From Pontederia crassipes (taxonomy: Eukaryota > Streptophyta > Magnoliopsida > Commelinales > Pontederiaceae), in the NCBI GenBank assembly GCA_030549335.1, contig CM060194.1, positions 70,716,077 to 70,780,076 on the forward strand: a stretch of DNA of 64,000 bases, written 5' to 3'. This document shows positions 1 through 11,090 of the stretch, one piece after another. Below the pieces are notes generated by a model. That model was given only the letters and a program-made list of their open reading frames with translations. It had not been told where the DNA came from and searched no databases. How positions within the stretch are numbered: the first letter of the stretch is position 1; every line of letters begins with the position of its first letter. The translations under genes were made by a program, and so were the position numbers.

Positions 1-1118
1 GATGATTTCAAATAATAGAAGTGAATTTATATGAAACCAAGCATGTCTAAGTTATGATTTATTGTTATAACTTATGTGGTTCCATTGATTTACCAAGATA
101 GGGGTCTAATGAATTATCTTATATGTTTATATTAATAAGTATGGACCCGTAATGCTCGATGTACCTTAGACTTCATATGGCCCTATATTATGTTGATAAA
201 GTCCTAAGCAAATCCAAATTAGTTATACGAATTCCTAGTTCGATTACCTTATGTTGAAAATAAGAATTAGAATTATTAATTATGTTTAATATTAGTTAGA
301 CAAGAGTAAGTATTAATGAGCTACCCAAGAATTATATATAATATAGGGGTAGACAAATATAAAGTTTAAAAAGAATCAAATTATGATTCAATAAGTAATT
401 GACGGTTTGGCCTTTAAAAAATTTATTAATTTAGTATAGTATATAGTAGACTTGAAATTTCTTTAATATGAAGTATATTTATATATAGCCATTATTAACG
501 AGTTCTCTATCATCGCAGTGTAAATATATTTCCAAGATAGACTAATATGGTTGATAAAAGAATATAAAAGAATTAGATAAGAACATGCAATGCATAAAAG
601 GGTTAAACGAATGGAAGAAATTTTGAAAAGATTTAAAGTCGCTTAATTGAGATATGGTTAAGGAGGATATGAGCCCCTACCATTAGGTATTAAAAGATCA
701 AAACATATGCTTACAACCTAATTTTTCAATATGCAAAGTTTGATGCATTAAAAAGCGGAGGATGATTGAACGATTGGCCTTCGGAAAAACTAAATCCACT
801 TGATGGCATAGCTCTAAAGATGTTTAAATCTTTAAACAAAAGCAACCCACTCTGATACCAATTGTAGGATCGAAACCACAAAGAGGGGGGGTGAATTGGT
901 GTATAAATTTTTTTTCGTGAAATCACTTACGAAAAATCAACAAAATCGATGACAAGCAAATAATGATAAAGAGTAAGTAAGAGATCAAGAGCAAACAAAA
1001 AGAGGCACGATGTGTTGACAAGGTTCGGTCCAAACTCTTTGGCCTACGTTCCCACTTCGACTTCTCGCCCTTGAAACCGTCGAAAATTCAGTATCTTTCT
1101 TTTTTCTTGTAGGGAGAG
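1..1118 (-). mobile_element. Copia LTR retrotransposon remnant: gag start, primer-binding site, partial 5' LTR
   Basis: Read on the minus strand, positions 861-850 give TTGGTATCAGAG, the usual plant initiator-Met tRNA primer-binding site. The LTR end (TACA) lies immediately before it at 863. The LTR continues upstream to 1118, where an Athila LTR begins, so its 5' part is cut off here. Downstream of the binding site a start codon at 809-807 opens a short frame (stop at 726) whose end, with LFNASNFAY, resembles the LFNGxNYxYW start of plant Copia Gag proteins. Below 725 the sequence is AT-rich and shows no recognisable Gag or Pol. The family call rests on the primer site and this short Gag-like stretch only. 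Confidence 0.6.
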
Positions 1119-3089
1119 TGATGCGTGCAAATTAAGCGCAAATATACTAGCAAGTATACTAGATCGTATCAAGTAATAAAGTGTGAATAGGAGTGTCGAA
1201 CCCACGAGGACAAAAGATTAATAATCTTCGTCTCTAGAAGTTATTGTGAAAAATAAATTGAGAAATCAAATTTCAATTTATCAATTAAGAAAAGGAAGTG
1301 AGAAAACAAATGAAAATGGTGCTAGCAATGGAAAAATCAATAATAATGATGAGTTAGGGTCCAACTTCGCATCCCCTGTTATCTCTTAACTAATCAATAA
1401 ATCACCAATTAAACGTCTAATGGAAAGGAGTTGCTCATCAATATTGATCTCAAAAACTTAAGAATCAAACTAATCCGATGATAGTGCCATTAAAGTCGTT
1501 GAAACCTCAATAAACTATAATTGTACTTTGAACCAAAAGGCATTAAGATGCAACTTATAAACATAAATATAGTGCTAGAAAACTTGAGAAACTAATTATC
1601 TCATATTAAAATAAGATTATAATTTTTGAAAACTCAATCCACAATAATTCAATCTTAATTGAGATGCATTAAGCACGAAGGAGGATCATCAAATATAAAG
1701 GACTCAAAATCTCAAGAACCTAACTATTTTAATCAAGATTAAGTCCAATCAGTTGAAAATTCAATCAAACTGCACATAACCATGATCAGGACGCATAGAG
1801 TACAGATCCTTCCAGATCCATAATTAATAATAATCCAGTACGAAATATAGTGATTAGAAATCCCAATTTAACACCCGGCCCAGGTTCTCCAGAACTCGGC
1901 TCGGGTTTGTAAAATAAAAATCGGTTTGAACTAGAAAACACTCTGACCCGGCTTGGGTTACACAGAACTCGGCCCGGATCAAGCAGAAACTTCGATCCCA
2001 TGCTGCGCAATCAACACGGCCCGAGCAGAGAAGAAGTAACTCGGGGTCCGATAAACTCAATTCGAGTACAAACAACTCGGTCCGGACTCCACAAAAAAGA
2101 ACAAACAGCGATTCAATCTGAATTAAGAATGCAGCCCGGGTTTAGAGATACTCGATCCTGATTCTGTGATTGCAAAATTCGTGAATCAAATAGAATTTAG
2201 GAAAAAAATTTAACGGCTAATCATGCAAAAACTTGCAGAATAACACGACATGAATATCATATGTCATTCTAACATTAACCATGCATGAATTACAATTTAA
2301 CATAAGTCTAATATCCAAATAAATTGAGAGATAAATATGGTTCAACTTAGTTTTCCCCTAACAATAAAACTACTGCATAAGGAATTATTTTGACATCAAA
2401 TCAATAATGATAAACATGAAATTCATCAGAAGTATTACTAAAGTTTGCTTCCAGAAGTCCGATGATGCATCTATCTCGAGCCTCGGCCATGTGGTCATCT
2501 CAGGGTTTCGCCAGAACGACTCTAAGTTGCTTCAAAATTCAACAATGCAAAAAAATTTCTCGAAAATCGAGCGGCTAGGGTATGAGAATTCACAAGTAAA
2601 GGGATGCAGACATAGCCCCCAAACTGTAGTATTTATAGGGGAGAACATCCCCCTAGGGTTGCACGTCATTTTAAGATGTTAACTTCCTGTTAAACAAAGA
2701 GAAAATCTGAGCCATCCGATAATATACGTTTGATAAGCAAACCCGGCCCGGGTTACAAGGCACCCAGCCCGGGTTCGTTTGTCGCGCAAAGTCCGATTCG
2801 GGTTTGGTCTCATGATTGATCCAACCCGAGTGTAATGATGACTCGACCCAGGTTCTTCTTTAGGATAGTGTTCATGGCATTTTATGCTTCGATTACCGCA
2901 CTCTTTCGGGGTTATCGTTCTGCACCTCCAACTTGATACTCCTGAGATCAAAATGAAACAAAAGTTGGTATCTTTTGACTCTAACAAATTTTAGAAAATT
3001 AATTAAGAAAAAAGATGCATGTCATGATAAAAACTACAAAAACTAGCCTAAATAATGCATGTAAAACATGTATGAAATTGCATGCATCA
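1119..3089 (-). repeat. 3' LTR of the Athila-like element
   Basis: The LTR starts on the minus strand at 3089 with TGATGCATGC and ends at 1119 with GCACGCATCA, so its ends are inverted repeats with TG/CA termini. Just upstream (3100-3125) is the conserved plant Gypsy stretch that reads GCTTGAGGACAAGC followed by a purine-rich AAGCTTGGAAAA, which serves as polypurine tract. The flank at 1114-1118 is GAGAG, but the partner target duplication was not identified. Length is about 1.97 kb. It contains a cluster of ACTCGGCCCGGGTT-type motifs. Confidence 0.75.
1873..2860. repeat. Cluster of near-palindromic ACTCGGCCCGGGTT-type motifs inside the Athila LTR
   Basis: Clear copies start at 1873, 1894, 1946, 1967, 2741 and 2762, with weaker ones at about 2039, 2070, 2135, 2795 and 2825. 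They are separated by unrelated AT-rich sequence, so this is not a simple tandem repeat. The same motif type recurs at 5670-6660 and 12780-13085. Confidence 0.7.
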
Positions 3090-4400
3090 AATTTTTCCAA
3101 GCTTGAACTCTTGCTTGTCCTCAAGCAAACTCCACGACAAGACTCAAGAATCATAAATGAACCATTGTAGTCTCCTCCCCATGACTAATACTTTTTCACT
3201 ACCATTGTTTTACAAGTCCATCACCAAAGTATCTAACCACAATGCATAACCCAACCTCATAAAATTTCTGGATCCTAAACAGTTTAAATTTATTCTTGTT
3301 CAGCTCCATGCAAGAAAACATATAGCCTATCAAATAATAGCATTAATGTTGAACGAAAAAAGTAAAGAGTGAGCTTAATTTTACTTTATTCACCCTTTTA
3401 TTTTCATACGGAATTAATTGCTCAGGTGCTTCTCCATATTGCTCAAGGTGGTCCATGTAATAGGCTTTCGACCGACAGATCCCAGACTAGTTGGTCTTAG
3501 GTTGCCAAGCAAGAATCCCCTACGGATCTAGTTGCCCGAACACACCAAAGTTCCGGATAACACATTTATGTATCGTCTAAAACTTGTCCCTTTTACTGAT
3601 TTAGTACTCTTGTGCTTCTCCATATTGCGCAAGGTGGTTCATGTAATAGGCTTTCGATCGACGAATCCCGAAGTAGTTGTCCTTATGTCGCAAGGCAAGA
3701 ATTCCCTATGGATCTAATCACCCGAACACACCGAGATTCCGAATAACACAATTATGCCTTTTTATAACTTTTGGGGTTCAACTAACCCTCTTTCAAATTT
3801 ATTTATTTTAAGCTCACAAAATACTTTATGCATTCAATAAAAAGGCTACTACCATCAAGACGTAAAATAAAAAATAAGAAATGAAATACAAGCATAAACA
3901 AGAATTAGTGGTCTAAGTATCCATAATTTACTCGGCAACATACACTTTTCAAATCACCCAATACTAAGGTGATGGAACAGGTAAAATTATGGCAAGAGAA
4001 TTTCATAAGTGCACCGGGTGTCCTTAAATTTCACTTAAGTGCAATTAAGAAGAACAAGAAGGGAAAATGATGGTGAATGTTATTTTTACGACTTTTTAAA
4101 TTTATCCAATTTTTATGAATTTTCATAAGATGAAAAAGATGACACAAACATGCAATACTGAAATAAACTAAAAGAAAACAAACATGTTGATGCAGTACAA
4201 TAAGCAAATATAATACATAAAATGCAACATTCCCCAAGCTTGAACTAAACAATGTCCTCAGTGTTCGCCAGGCAAGGTAAGGAGTACAAGATGAAATACT
4301 CAAAAAGATAGAAAAGAAGAAAGGAAAAGACACAACCAACTAGCTGAGGCGGTGGAGGTGGCAGGTACTGCCCAAAGTAATCCTGAACCAGTTGCTCAAG
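3090..4400 (-). other. 3' noncoding region of the Athila-like element
   Basis: No coding signal is visible. Two regions carry the sequence that typically follows the last ORF in Athila-type elements, reading on the minus strand GAGGACA...TTCAAGCTTGG: one at about 4260-4225 and one next to the LTR at about 3125-3095. A two-copy tandem repeat lies between them. Confidence 0.6.
3426..3757. repeat. Two-copy tandem repeat, period 186 bp
   Basis: The copy starting at 3426 (GTGCTTCTCCATATTGCTCA) is repeated at 3612 with scattered substitutions over about 145 bp, ending in matching AACACA..TTATG blocks. Tandem repeats between pol and the 3' LTR are a known habit of the plant Tat and Athila Gypsy lineages. 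Confidence 0.8.
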
Positions 4401-5470
4401 GTGATCCTAGCGGTCGCTAAGCTGTCGAAACTGAGCCTGAGTCTCCTGAGGGTGCTGCTGCATAAGCTGGTACTGTCGCTCATGGCCCGCAAGAAGTATG
4501 GCTAATGTATCCCGCAAAGTCGAGACATCAAAATTGGCAGAGGTAGATGCATAAGTTGGTTGAGATGTGGACTCGGGCTGAAGTGGTGGACTCGGAGCCA
4601 TAAAGGATGGCTGTGGGTGTTGTGAAGGCCCCTCGTCCTGCAGAGGTAGAGGATTCTCATCGTCTGGATCTGGATGTGCATGAGGGTCTGCTATGTGGCG
4701 AGACTCCACCTATCTCAAAGAAGGAAAGTATATCGAGTTCGCATGATCAAAGACAGTGAAACGATCAACATCATAGCACGGCAATGTCTCAACTCTATTG
4801 CGAAACTTGAAGACCGGACCACCTGAAGTCCTCTCGACAAGGTTCATATGAAGAACCGTGGTCATCCCAATAAATGTGGGTTCGATAGGCTCAAGAGAGG
4901 ACAAGTCAAGCCCAGATAGAGGGCTATAGGAGTAATCAGGCCACCATTGATAACTTTGCATGAAGTCCTGGAGGCCTGTCTCTGAAAATTATCGACTAAG
5001 ATGACGCCTATGTTAATCTTCCTTCCTTCCACCATAGCCCACAATATCTCGAGTTCTTTAGTACTCCTCTATCACAAATGGTATAAGAGATGATCCTGTG
5101 AACATATCAAAATACTAGATTATGAATAAGACTCGCCTTTGCTCGGGAAGGAAGGAAGGGCTCATCATTTGTTATGGCTTTCTAGAAGGAAGCTCCCTGA
5201 AACTCAGGAGAAGTAGCAGAAGACTCTAGTAGGTGGAATCTATAAATAGAGTTAAACTCCGGCATAGAAAAGTTGTATTTATTATTAAAAAGCCGGAAGC
5301 TAAGTCGATGGCGCCGAGCAGAGCACTCATAAGCATATGAACTAAAGAACTCATGGCATAACTTCTCGTACGTCTGTCACTATTGATCCAAAAAGGTCTG
5401 CATCCCCACCCTCTCAAAGAGTAACATAATGTCAACATCAATATTCAAATTTGTCATTGTGTTGAGATAT
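4380..5470 (-). pseudogene. Athila-type post-pol ORF, degenerate
   Basis: Translated on the minus strand in shifting frames, the stretch gives a continuous family-like protein: a piece with LSFRLFNNKYNFSMPEF near 5310, then HRIISYTICDRG near 5090, LWAMVEGRKINIGV and LITPIALYLGL near 5040-4890, and IGMTTVLHMNLVERTSG with VDRFTVFD near 4870-4750. A Pro/Gln-rich tail ends at 4407. These blocks resemble the 'Athila ORF-1 / putative plant transposon protein' family as I remember it. The function of that protein is unsettled. At least three frameshifts or stops separate the blocks, so no intact protein can be made. Confidence 0.55.
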
Positions 5471-5669
5471 GCATACCAGGTGAGAGTAATAGTGGTGAAG
5501 AAGAACATCTGCCGGTAATGTTTGCATTAGGTAGAATCCCTGAACTCGAGACTGGTGGGTCGTCGCGAAGTTCTTCCTATCGAGAAGCTTCATTGTCATG
5601 GGAGCGACGGTCAACAGACTTCCGGTGAGGTTGCATTGTGAAATATGGCTTTTGACGCGAACTGTGTAA

Positions 5670-6660
5670 CAACCCAGCCCGGGTTGAAGGTTGCTCGGCC
5701 CGAGTTTGTAATAGATGCAGCTGAATGAAGACTCGGCCCAGGTATAATGTCGACGTGGCCCGGGCTGGCGATAGCGCGGAAATTGGCGACTGAATGATGA
5801 GCCCGGTCCGAGTGTACTGAGGGCGCAGCTCGAGTTACAGAGGAGCACGGTCGCTGGCCGGGCTGAAGAGAGGCTAACCACTAGCTGAGTTAGGTGGAGC
5901 GCGGCCCGGGTACTGGCGGTGGCGTGAGTCGGGCATAGTGCAAGATGGAGCTCGGCCGGCGTTTATAGAAGATTCAGCATCCGTGTTGAGCATTGGGCTT
6001 GCGGATCATTGAAAGAGGGGATGACGGCAGTGTTGCAGTGCAACAATGAGAACCTCGCGGCGGCGGCGTGGAGCAGAGACGGTGGATCTGAAACAGAGGC
6101 GGCGGATCTGATCGCGGTCGATCGAGGCAGTGTTGTTGTGCGGAAGATCTGGAGCAAAGATGACGAATCTGGAGCAGAGGTGACGGCGCGACGGATCTGG
6201 GAAGAAGAGGGCGGCGTGAAGTCTTGGTAGCCGACGTCAAAGGAGGTGGAAAGTGCCGGCATCAGAGAAGAAGGTGCAGAGCGATGATGTAGTCCCGGAA
6301 TGCCAGTTCGAGCAACTTTTATAGCCAAACCCGGGCCGTGTGACTGCCTTGAAGACCGGGTAGCAATAAAGCTGCATTAATGGCAGGTAGGTGGTAGCTC
6401 AATGGCCAAAATCTTTTCAAAATTTGAATGTTGTTGCTGGATTCGTCGCGTGAACAATTGGCGACAGAGATGCGGAAGATGCCCGGGTCGGGTTGTTCAG
6501 ACGCGGGCCGGGTGTAATGATGGTATTGGGCCGGGTGCAATTTGGGCATCACATCTGCCCGGCCCGGGTCTCTATCAACACAACTCGGGTGTCATATACC
6601 TGTCATAAGTTCATGGAAAGCATGCGCGGCCTAGGTTCAATGTGGCGCGGGCCGGGTTTG
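5670..6660. repeat. GC-rich motif cluster between Athila pol and the post-pol ORF
   Basis: More than fifteen copies of CGGCCCGGG-like motifs occur, for example near 5675, 5695, 5733, 5757, 5905, 6330, 6482, 6530, 6557 and 6648. They are spaced by roughly 20-60 bp of unrelated sequence. The block at 6000-6240 lacks the motif and instead has short GC-rich repeats around GGCGGATCTG. Reading frames here are by-products of base composition and I do not call a gene. Confidence 0.65.
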
Positions 6661-6886
6661 GCAGTTGAAAAATGTGAGTAGTAATTGAAGAAATGCAAAA
6701 ATTGATGTCAAACGACTCAAAGACTAGAAGACCGGACTCAATGAAATGAAATTGAAAAGTTAAGAAAAACAACTAAGACAAAATATAAATAAAAATCTAT
6801 ACTAAAGGATAAGGGTTTAGGCAGTAAGTTATAGTCGTTAGCTTGACTTTGTCAACCTTGGCTTACGCTCGTGCAGTATCATGTAG

Positions 6887-8000
6887 TTAACTTTTGCAAG
6901 TTTGACACAACTCAAATAGTGCTTGAGCCTGTGTCCATTGATTGTAAATGTATTTTCTGTCCAGTGATCCTATCTCTACAGCTCCAAAAGAAGAAGAACT
7001 GACTACTATATATAGCTCCGTCCATCTTGACTTAAGTTTACCCGCAAACAATCTAAGTTTGCTTTTATAAAGGAGGATTTGTTGACTAGGTTGAAAGTCC
7101 TTAGTTTGAATATTTTGGTCATGCCATCTTTTTGTTCGCTCCTTATAGATCTTACTATTCTCATAAGCATTGTTTCGAAACTCTTCGAGTTCATCAAGTT
7201 TAAGTAGTCGCTCATTGCTCGACAAGGTTGGGTACAAATTTAAAAATTTTGTAGCCCAGTAAGCCTTGTGTTCCAATTCTACGAGTAGATGACACGCCTT
7301 CTCATAAATTAATCTATGTGGTGACATACCTATGAGTGTTTTAAATGCAGTGCGATAGGCCCACAATACATCCACTAGCCCGAGAGATCAATCTTTTTCC
7401 AGGATGCGCTTAATCTCTCAGTTTGACACCTCTACTTGACCACATGACTGATCATGGTAAAGGGTACTCAACTTGTGGGTGACTCCAAACTTAGCCACTA
7501 ATCCTGCAAACATCCAATTGCAAAAGTATGTGTCATTGTCACTGATGATAGTTCTAGGTGTACCAAATTGAGTAAAAATATTCTTCCTTAAAAAATTAAC
7601 AACTACCTTAGTGTCATTAGTGGGAGTGGCAATCGCCTCAACCCACTTAGACACATAGTCCACAACAACTAGAATGTACTCATTGTTTACTTATGGAAGG
7701 GCCCTATAAAGTCAATGCCCCAAACATCAAATATATCACAATAAAGAATATTGTTCAGAGGCTTTTCGTCACGTTTAGAGATATTACTTGTCGTCTGGCA
7801 ACGATCACGACTTACAACATACCTGTGCATATTTGAATATGGTTGGCCAATACAACATGCTTTCTAGAACCTTGGCCACGGGGCGATTGGGACCAAAGTG
7901 TCCTCCAGCCTCTCTGTCATGGCAATGTTGCAGAACGCTTTGAACTTCACTTTCAGGGATGCACTTGCGAATTATCTGATCTGCACAAATCTTAAACAAG
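6887..8000 (-). pseudogene. Gypsy integrase, broken
   Basis: On the minus strand, 7999-7805 encodes the zinc-binding start of integrase, with the HCHDREAGGHFG motif and YWPTIFKYA. The block at 7663-7418 encodes the catalytic core with [10 protein letters not shown], the D of IISDNDTYF, and [12 protein letters not shown], where the family normally has GQAEVSN before the catalytic Glu region. The block at 7375-6887 continues with [37 protein letters not shown], the usual C-terminal extension. Stops at about 7415 and between 7805 and 7663, plus frame changes, inactivate it. It directly follows RNase H in the Gypsy order. Confidence 0.85.
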
Positions 8001-9735
8001 TATGGATCCTCCCAAAGATAATGGAAGATGTCAGCGAAGAACTTTCTCTTTTTCTACGTGGTCCATTCAGAGAGAATCAATTTTCCTGCAAAGAAATTGA
8101 CATAATCAGCAAACCATGGAAGTTCATCACTTGCCTTTGCCTCCTCCAAAATGGAGATTGAGAAAATTTGTTCTTCAGGAAATTCTTCTAAGATAGCGTT
8201 TCTGTCAGTGGGTGTTGACTCAAGTCGGGAGAGGTGGTCTGCAACAACATTCTCTGTTCCCTTCTTGTCCTTCGCTTCGATATCAAACTCCTAAAGCAAA
8301 AGTATTCATCTTAATGGTCGTGGTTTTGCTTCCTTCTTGGCCATCCAATGTCGAATTGCTGCATGATCTATGAACACAATAACCTTGGAGCAAACTAAAT
8401 ATGATCGAAATTTATCAAATGCATATATAATAGCAAAAAATTATTTCTCTCTAGTCGCATAGTTAATCTGAGTGGACGTGAGAGTGCAACTGGCATAGTA
8501 AATGACTCTGAACACCTTGTCCCTCCTGCATCACACAATAGTTTAAAGGGCGAGCTTCAATCCAGTGTCACTACCACTGGGGCAGATATTAATTTCTCCT
8601 TCAAAGTTTCAAAAGAAAATAGACAATCAGAATCAAATAAGAATTTGACGTCTTTAGAGAGGAGGTTAGTGAGTGGCTTGGCAATTTTAAAAAAATCTTT
8701 TATGAATCTCTTGTAAAAATCAGCATGACCAAGGAAACTTTGCACAGATGTGGGGGAAGGCAACCTTGCAATGAGATCAATTTTAGCTCGATCAACTTCA
8801 ATCCCTTTTTCAGAGATTTTGTGACCCAAAACTATGCCCTCCTTTACCATGAAGTGACACTTTTCCCAATTAAGAATCAGGTTCATCTCCTCGTATCACT
8901 GTAATGTAATACAGTAGAGAGATTAGTCAAGAAGTTTTCAAAAGAACTTCCAAATAGAGTAAAATCATCCATAATGATTTCAAGAATCTTCTCATTCATG
9001 TCTAAAAAGATCGCCATCATACATCTTTGAAATGTGGTTAGAGCATTGCACAAGTCAAAAGGCATCCTTCGATAAGCGAATGTTCCATAAGGACATGTGA
9101 AGGTTGTCTTTTCCTGATCTTCAAATGTCACAATAATTTGGTTATATCCTGAATAACCATCTAACAAACAATAGAAACTATCCCTGCAACACGCTCAAGC
9201 ATTTGGCCAATAAATGGCAATGAAAAATGATCTTTTCGTGTAGCTTCGTTTAGTTTGCGATAATCTATACATACACGCCAACCCGTACCAATCCTAGTAG
9301 GAACTAATTCATTGCTTGCATTTTTAATAACAATAGTACCCCCCCCCCCCACTTTTCTGGGACAACATGAACAGAACTTATCCAAGGACTATCAAAAATA
9401 GCATAAATAATACCTGCATCTAAGAGTTTAATCACCTCCTTCTTTACTACCTCTTTGAGTTGGGGGTTAAGACGGCGTTGGCATTGGGCAGTTGGCTTAT
9501 AGTTATCTTACATAAGGATCTTGTGCATGCAAATAGAGGGCGAGATGCCCTTGATGTCAGAAATTGACCACGCAATGACTTTCTTGTGCTTTCTAAGGAT
9601 AGTTAGCAATTGGGCTTCCATATCTTCGATGAGATTTGTAGAAATAATAACAGGAAAAGAATCAATCTCTAGATATGCATACTTTAAGTGAGAAGGTAAT
9701 GCTTTAAGTTCAGGACATGAGGAAGAGTTTTGCAA
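8001..9735 (-). pseudogene. Gypsy reverse transcriptase and RNase H, broken
   Basis: The minus-strand pieces show, in order: an N-terminal block (9735-9508) with EDMEAQLLTILRKHKKVIAWSISDIKGISP; the fingers (9385-9161) with GWRVCIDYRKLNEATRKDHF; the palm (9167-8883) with LDGYSGYNQI, FTCPYGTFAYRRMPF and the catalytic IIMDDF; and the thumb (8886-8557) with VLGHKISEKGIEVD. RNase H follows (about 8556-8161) with [11 protein letters not shown] and [14 protein letters not shown] and then the typical ADHLSRLE linker. A run of 12 C on the plus strand at 9339-9350 sits inside the fingers region and probably caused a frame change. Several in-frame stops show it is dead. Confidence 0.88.
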
Positions 9736-10360
9736 TTCTTCTGCTATGAAGGCTTTCAGAGGGAGTTTTCCACCGTCTCAGATTCTTTGACCACCTCAGA
9801 ATTATTGATCAAATCTTCGTCATAAGCATACGGATTCATCACCACTTCAGGAATAACTACATCTAGCTCATCAGAGGTATCAACATCTAAAGTGTCAATA
9901 GAGTAACATGAAGAAACGAAAAATTTTAAAGAATCTGAAATTTTATAACATAATTCTTCATTGTTGACTCTCAAAGTCAATTGGCCCTATTGGACATCAA
10001 TCAATGCATTGCCTGTCGCTAGAAAAGATCGGCCTACTATGATTGGAGTGTTAGGCTTAGAATTCATATCTAGAATGAGAAAATTTGCAGGAAAAATAAA
10101 TTTATCAACTTTAGCAAGTACATTTTTCAACATGCCTCTTGATTTTTTCACAGATGATCAACATATTGTAACATAATTGAAGTTTCACTGAGTTCCCCAT
10201 AACCAAGTTTTAGGAAAATAAAATAAGGCATTAAATTATTACTGGCACCTAAATCACATAACTCCTTAGTGCAATAAAAATCTCCTAAACACATGGTATA
10301 ATAAAACTCCCTAGATCCCTTTCTTTTGATGGAATATCTTGCTTGCACACCGAACAACAT
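9736..10360 (-). pseudogene. Gypsy aspartic protease region, broken
   Basis: The minus-strand frame 10360-10148 includes KELCDLGASNNLMP, the retropepsin active-site block in which D-[LT]-G-A-S is the catalytic loop, followed by KLGYGEL as in plant Gypsy elements. The frame at 9980-9756 is the linker between protease and reverse transcriptase and carries no domain I recognise. Confidence 0.75.
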
Positions 10361-10599
10361 TGTGGTGAAAGCTTAACCAGACTAGTCTCTTCGATCTTCC
10401 TCTTGTTGGTCAGGATTTCCTTCAAGAACTTGGCATAGGTAGGCATCTGTTTAAGCTGAGGAATATTAATATGAATCTACTTAAAAATATCAAGGAAATG
10501 AGAAAATTCTTTATCAAGTTGATATCTCTGGGGGTATGGCAAATTCTCTGGTTTTGTAGGAGTAGTAAATTTCTCAGCTTGCTTATCTGTCTTTGGTCG

Positions 10600-10776
10600 T
10601 GGTAGTGTTGGAACTGTTTTCATGTTGCTTTTCTAGTGATTCTTCAATTTTTTTCTTCAACCACTGGTTCAGATTGAAGTTGTTGTGGTTCTTGAATTTC
10701 CTTGCCGCTTTTCAAGATGATTGCCCTTGCATCTTCTCGAGGGTTCTTCTCTGTGTCACTGGGTGTGAACCTGGCT
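10600..10776 (-). pseudogene. C-terminal end of Athila-like gag, truncated
   Basis: The minus-strand translation includes PSDTEKNPREDARAIILKSG, close to the SDTxxNPxEQxKAIxLRSGK block that ends Gag in plant Athila elements. Upstream of this block, at about 10776, the sequence changes abruptly to the GC-rich CACTA-related fragment. The open frame that reads through the junction is therefore a chimera and not a natural protein. Confidence 0.65.
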
Positions 10777-10777
10777 A

Positions 10778-11090
10778 ACGACCTGCAATTTGGATCCGGA
10801 GATCCAGCCTGTAGCCGCCGGATCTGGCTGCTAGCTGGCGGCCGGATCCGGCCGCTCGATCGCTGGCAGCCGAATCCTGCCGCAAGCCGACTAAATTTTT
10901 TTATATTATAAAAATTCTTTGCGATGATTTTGACCGCCGAAACTTCGGCAATCGACAAAACCGTCGAAAAACGAAACCGTCGAAACTTCTGCCGGTTGAT
11001 CGTCCACCGAATTTTTTCGACGATTTCGTCTACCGTCGCAAATATCGGCGGTCGTGTCCGTCGGAAATCCGTTGATGCACGTTTTTTTGC
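10778..11090. mobile_element. Fragment related to the CACTA element at 61523-62823
   Basis: 10780-10890 repeats the CGGCCGGATCCGGCCG-type GC block seen at 61858-62035, and 10920-11080 repeats the subterminal AACCGTCG / CGACGGTT motifs of that element in reverse order. No CACTACAAG terminus is present on either side, so only an internal or subterminal piece survives. It abuts the truncated Athila gag. Confidence 0.6.

Larger units (their letters stand above)
1119..10775 (-). mobile_element. Athila-like Ty3/Gypsy retrotransposon, 5'-truncated and degenerate
   Basis: On the minus strand the order is gag C-terminus (about 10775-10640), protease (10360-10148), reverse transcriptase and RNase H (9735-8161), integrase (7999-6887), a GC-rich motif region, an extra ORF related to Athila ORFs (about 5470-4400), a 3' noncoding region with tandem repeats, and one LTR (3089-1119). 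Every coding part is broken by stops or frameshifts, so the copy is dead. No second LTR was found: at the 5' side the gag stops at about 10776, where sequence related to a CACTA transposon begins. The element is inserted in the LTR of an older Copia remnant at its low-coordinate end. Confidence 0.8.
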
